A model generated the notes under the pieces. That model was not told the DNA's origin. It made no database searches and saw only the letters and a list, made by a program, of their open reading frames with translations. From assembly GCA_030151765.1 (NCBI GenBank), contig JASLCW010000465.1:1-6779 (forward strand): a stretch of DNA of 6,779 bases. The letters run 5' to 3'. Positions within the stretch are counted from its first letter, which is position 1, and each line of letters starts with the position of its first letter. Both the position numbers and the translations under genes were made by a program. This DNA comes from Marmoricola sp. (GTDB taxonomy: Bacteria; Actinomycetota; Actinomycetes; Propionibacteriales; Nocardioidaceae). Shown in pieces: positions 4,893-6,779 of the stretch.

Positions 4893-6053
4893 ATGCCCGA
4901 CAAGTTGCTGCGAGTAATCGCCGTGGGTGGAGCTGGGTCGATGGGCCGGTGGGCCGTGCGGACCATCGCCGCACTAGGCACAGCCGAAACCCTGACGGTC
5001 GCTGACATCGACCTTGTCCGCGCAGAGTTGGTGGCCGAGTCTGTCGGCGAACCATGCCGTGCGCTCTCACTCGATGCCACCGACCCAGAGGCGTTGCGAG
5101 CGGCCTTCGCCGATCACGATGTCGTGGTCAACACGATGGGTCCGTTCGCCTCCTTCATGATGCCAATCATCGAGGCAGCCATCGATAGCGACTGTCACTA
5201 TCTCGACATCAACGACGACTGGCAGCCCACGATCACCGCCTTCGATCTCGACGAGCGCGCGCGCGCAAAGAGCCTGCACGTCGTCATCGGGCTCGGCGGC
5301 AGCCCGGGAGTGACGAACCTGTGCGCCGTGATGGCAGCAGAACACCTCGACGAGGTTCATGAGCTCTACACCGGCTGGAAGGTGAGCGCCGCGACCGTTG
5401 TCGACGAACCGGGCTTCCCTGCCCCGGCCGCCTCAGCAGCGATGGACCACTGGATTCACCAGTGCAGCGCGCAGATTCGCGCGTGGGAGGGCGGACGACC
5501 TGCACAGGTCGACGCCGTTTCGCCCGTTCACCTGGACTTTCCGGGAATCGGGCCCGTCGTTGCGTACACGATGGGCCACCCCGAGCCCATCACCCTGCCG
5601 CGGACCTATCCTCACCTCACGCGCTCGTTGAACCTCCAGTCCGGTCCGGCCTGGCTGCTGGACCTCCTGCGCGAGGTCGGCCGCGAGGTCGGCGAGGGCA
5701 GGCTCACGACACGGCAGGGAATGGAACGGATCGCCCGTCACCCCCGACCGGCCGACAAGGGTCCGCGCGACCCGCTGCCGGTCGAGTGGAGCCTCGCCAT
5801 CGGGACCAAGGATGGGGAATCCCGGTCAGTCGCTGCCTTCCCCCTCCACTTCCATCCGGCGCGGATGGGAGGGAACACCGGCGTGCCGCTGGGCATCGGC
5901 GTCGAGCTGCTCCGTCGCGGCTCATTGCTCGATACCGGTGTCCACGCACCCGAGTCCGTCGTTCCTCCCCGGGAGTTCTTCGATCTGCTGGCACCACTCA
6001 CCGACGGGAGTCTCGCCGGCGTCGACGACCTCATCAGCATCGTGGCGGCCTGA
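4893..6053 (+). CDS. Saccharopine dehydrogenase-family NAD(P)-binding oxidoreductase
   Basis: This is a 386-residue cytoplasmic protein of the saccharopine dehydrogenase/saccharopine reductase-like family, which mostly forms or cleaves secondary-amine C-N bonds by redox chemistry with NAD(P). The N-terminal Rossmann domain has GGAGSMG at 12-18 and LTVADID at about 34-40, with acidic residues at the end of beta-2. NTMGPF is at 80-85, HYLDIN at 102-107 and GLGGSPGVTN at 133-142, the family's usual order. The C-terminal half has the family-like end TGVPLGIGVELLRRGSL...GVHAPESVVPPREFFDLLAP. The ATG at 4893 follows GGAG by 8 bases and lies close to the Rossmann strand. The open frame extends upstream to 4782, but that part has no domain and overlaps the palindromes. 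It is divergent from the LuxR-type regulator and ends 17 bp from the convergent transporter. The true substrate is unknown: saccharopine itself, a carboxy-polyamine, or another amino acid-derived secondary amine are all possible. Confidence 0.82.
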   Translation: MPDKLLRVIAVGGAGSMGRWAVRTIAALGTAETLTVADIDLVRAELVAESVGEPCRALSLDATDPEALRAAFADHDVVVNTMGPFASFMMPIIEAAIDSDCHYLDINDDWQPTITAFDLDERARAKSLHVVIGLGGSPGVTNLCAVMAAEHLDEVHELYTGWKVSAATVVDEPGFPAPAASAAMDHWIHQCSAQIRAWEGGRPAQVDAVSPVHLDFPGIGPVVAYTMGHPEPITLPRTYPHLTRSLNLQSGPAWLLDLLREVGREVGEGRLTTRQGMERIARHPRPADKGPRDPLPVEWSLAIGTKDGESRSVAAFPLHFHPARMGGNTGVPLGIGVELLRRGSLLDTGVHAPESVVPPREFFDLLAPLTDGSLAGVDDLISIVAA

Positions 6054-6070
6054 CCCCAGAGACTGACCCG

Positions 6071-6779
6071 TCATTCGACGAACGGGACCGCCGGCCTCCG
6101 CTGGGTCAAGATCGCCGTCCCGACCACCGAGCTCGTCACCAGAACGATGCCGACGACCTGGATCCAGCCAACTTTCTCGCCCAGCAGCAGGCTTCCTGCC
6201 AGCACAGCGAACAATGGCTGTGCCGTGTCGATCAAGGATGCCCGGCTCGCACCCAGCCGCTCCAAGCCGAGGTAGTAGAGGCTCGTACTCACGACCAGGA
6301 GGATGGCCTGAACCCCGATGAACAACCAGGTCATGGACTGACCGGGGAATCGCAACGACCCGGTGAGGAGACCGGCCACGGCGGTGGTGGCAGCGACGCT
6401 CCCGGTGACCTGAGCACCTAGGCGCAGCGGCGACAACCGCGAAATGTACTCGCCGGCAACGACGATGTAGATCGCGTAGATCGCGGCAGCGACGAGGACC
6501 AGCAGCACTCCAGGAGTCGCCACAGGTGCCTCGGTACCTGCACGCGTGGTGGCCACGACCCCGGCGATGGCGACCAGGCTTAGCGCGATCTCCGTGACGC
6601 TGGGCCGAATGCGTCGTCTTACAGACGCGAGCACGATCACCAGCGTCGGATAGACGAAGGCGATTGCGACCGCCAAAGAGGTCTCGATGTAGTCGAAGGA
6701 CTTGTAGAACAGATAGAGCTGGGGCGCATAGAGAAACACCCCTATGAGAATGCCGGCGTACCTCGCAAACCATGGGTCG
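6071..6779 (-). CDS. DMT/EamA-family transporter (5' end missing)
   Basis: This is the C-terminal 235 residues of an inner-membrane permease of the drug/metabolite transporter superfamily. The frame stays open to the right edge (reading ...DPWFARYAGILIGVFLYAPQ), so the GTG at 6739 is an internal valine and not the start. About eight hydrophobic segments are visible, including IETSLAVAIAFVYPTLVIVL, the second-repeat helix TPGVLLVLVAAAIYAIYIVV, and RASLIDTAQPLFAVLAGSLLLGEKVGWIQVVGIVLV. The last carries the 'LGE' turn typical of the second EamA repeat. Full-length members have ten helices and about 290-300 residues, so roughly 60 residues and two helices are missing. Family members export or import amino acids, amines and other small metabolites. 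Here it may move the pathway's substrate or product, but it is convergent to its neighbour and may belong to another unit. Confidence 0.85.
   Translation of the reverse strand, partial: DPWFARYAGILIGVFLYAPQLYLFYKSFDYIETSLAVAIAFVYPTLVIVLASVRRRIRPSVTEIALSLVAIAGVVATTRAGTEAPVATPGVLLVLVAAAIYAIYIVVAGEYISRLSPLRLGAQVTGSVAATTAVAGLLTGSLRFPGQSMTWLFIGVQAILLVVSTSLYYLGLERLGASRASLIDTAQPLFAVLAGSLLLGEKVGWIQVVGIVLVTSSVVGTAILTQRRPAVPFVE

Noticed and set aside
5462..6421. Open frame on the plus strand crossing the end of the saccharopine-dehydrogenase-like gene and the transporter
   Set aside because: It has a low-complexity Arg/Pro/Gly composition, no start signal, and overlaps two supported genes.
5922..6773. 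Open frame on the minus strand overlapping the transporter in another frame
   Set aside because: Its composition is Arg/His-rich without hydrophobic segments, while the overlapping frame gives a textbook EamA protein.

Overview
The window is a G+C-rich, densely coding stretch. It has high-GC codon use, GTG starts beside strong Shine-Dalgarno sequences, promoters with TANNNT -10 boxes, and two genes that look leaderless. Together these suggest an actinobacterium, possibly of the Rhodococcus/Gordonia/Nocardioides kind; the sequence does not let me name a genus. There are no RNA genes, CRISPR arrays or insertion sequences, and no gene-free stretch longer than about 210 bases.

Layout, left to right. 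(1) A minus-strand unit reads leftward from about 2670: an imine-reductase-family NAD(P)H enzyme (1807-2670), a flavin amine oxidase (346-1668), and a second flavin amine oxidase-like protein overlapping it by 4 bp and cut by the left edge (1-349). (2) Divergent from this unit is a small hotdog-fold thioesterase-like gene (2849-3298, plus). (3) Convergent to that, with an 18-bp gap, is a TetR-family regulator (3317-3934, minus). Upstream of it in the same direction is a NarL/LuxR-type regulator whose receiver domain has lost its phosphorylation site (4014-4682, minus). (4) Divergent from the regulator is a saccharopine-dehydrogenase-family oxidoreductase (4893-6053, plus). It faces the end of a DMT/EamA transporter cut by the right edge (6071-6779, minus).

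Four of the eight genes belong to families that act on C-N bonds (imine reductase, two flavin amine oxidases, saccharopine dehydrogenase-like). The others are an acyl-thioester hydrolase-like protein, a small-molecule transporter and two regulators. The best reading is an accessory locus for metabolism of an unidentified amine or N-heterocycle; the substrate is not visible in the sequence.

The most distinctive signals are regulatory. The two plus-strand genes share the 12-mer CCCACGTGGGTG, centred 47.5 and 48.5 bp before a similar -10 box. The LuxR-type gene has a consensus promoter (TTGACA-17-TAAGTT) whose -10 lies at the centre of a 30-bp imperfect palindrome, a good candidate for the TetR operator. 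A perfect 9-bp inverted repeat lies in the probable leader of the saccharopine-dehydrogenase-like gene. Several starts are given shorter than the longest open frame, because a clear ribosome binding site and the family's normal N-terminus agree on the internal start.
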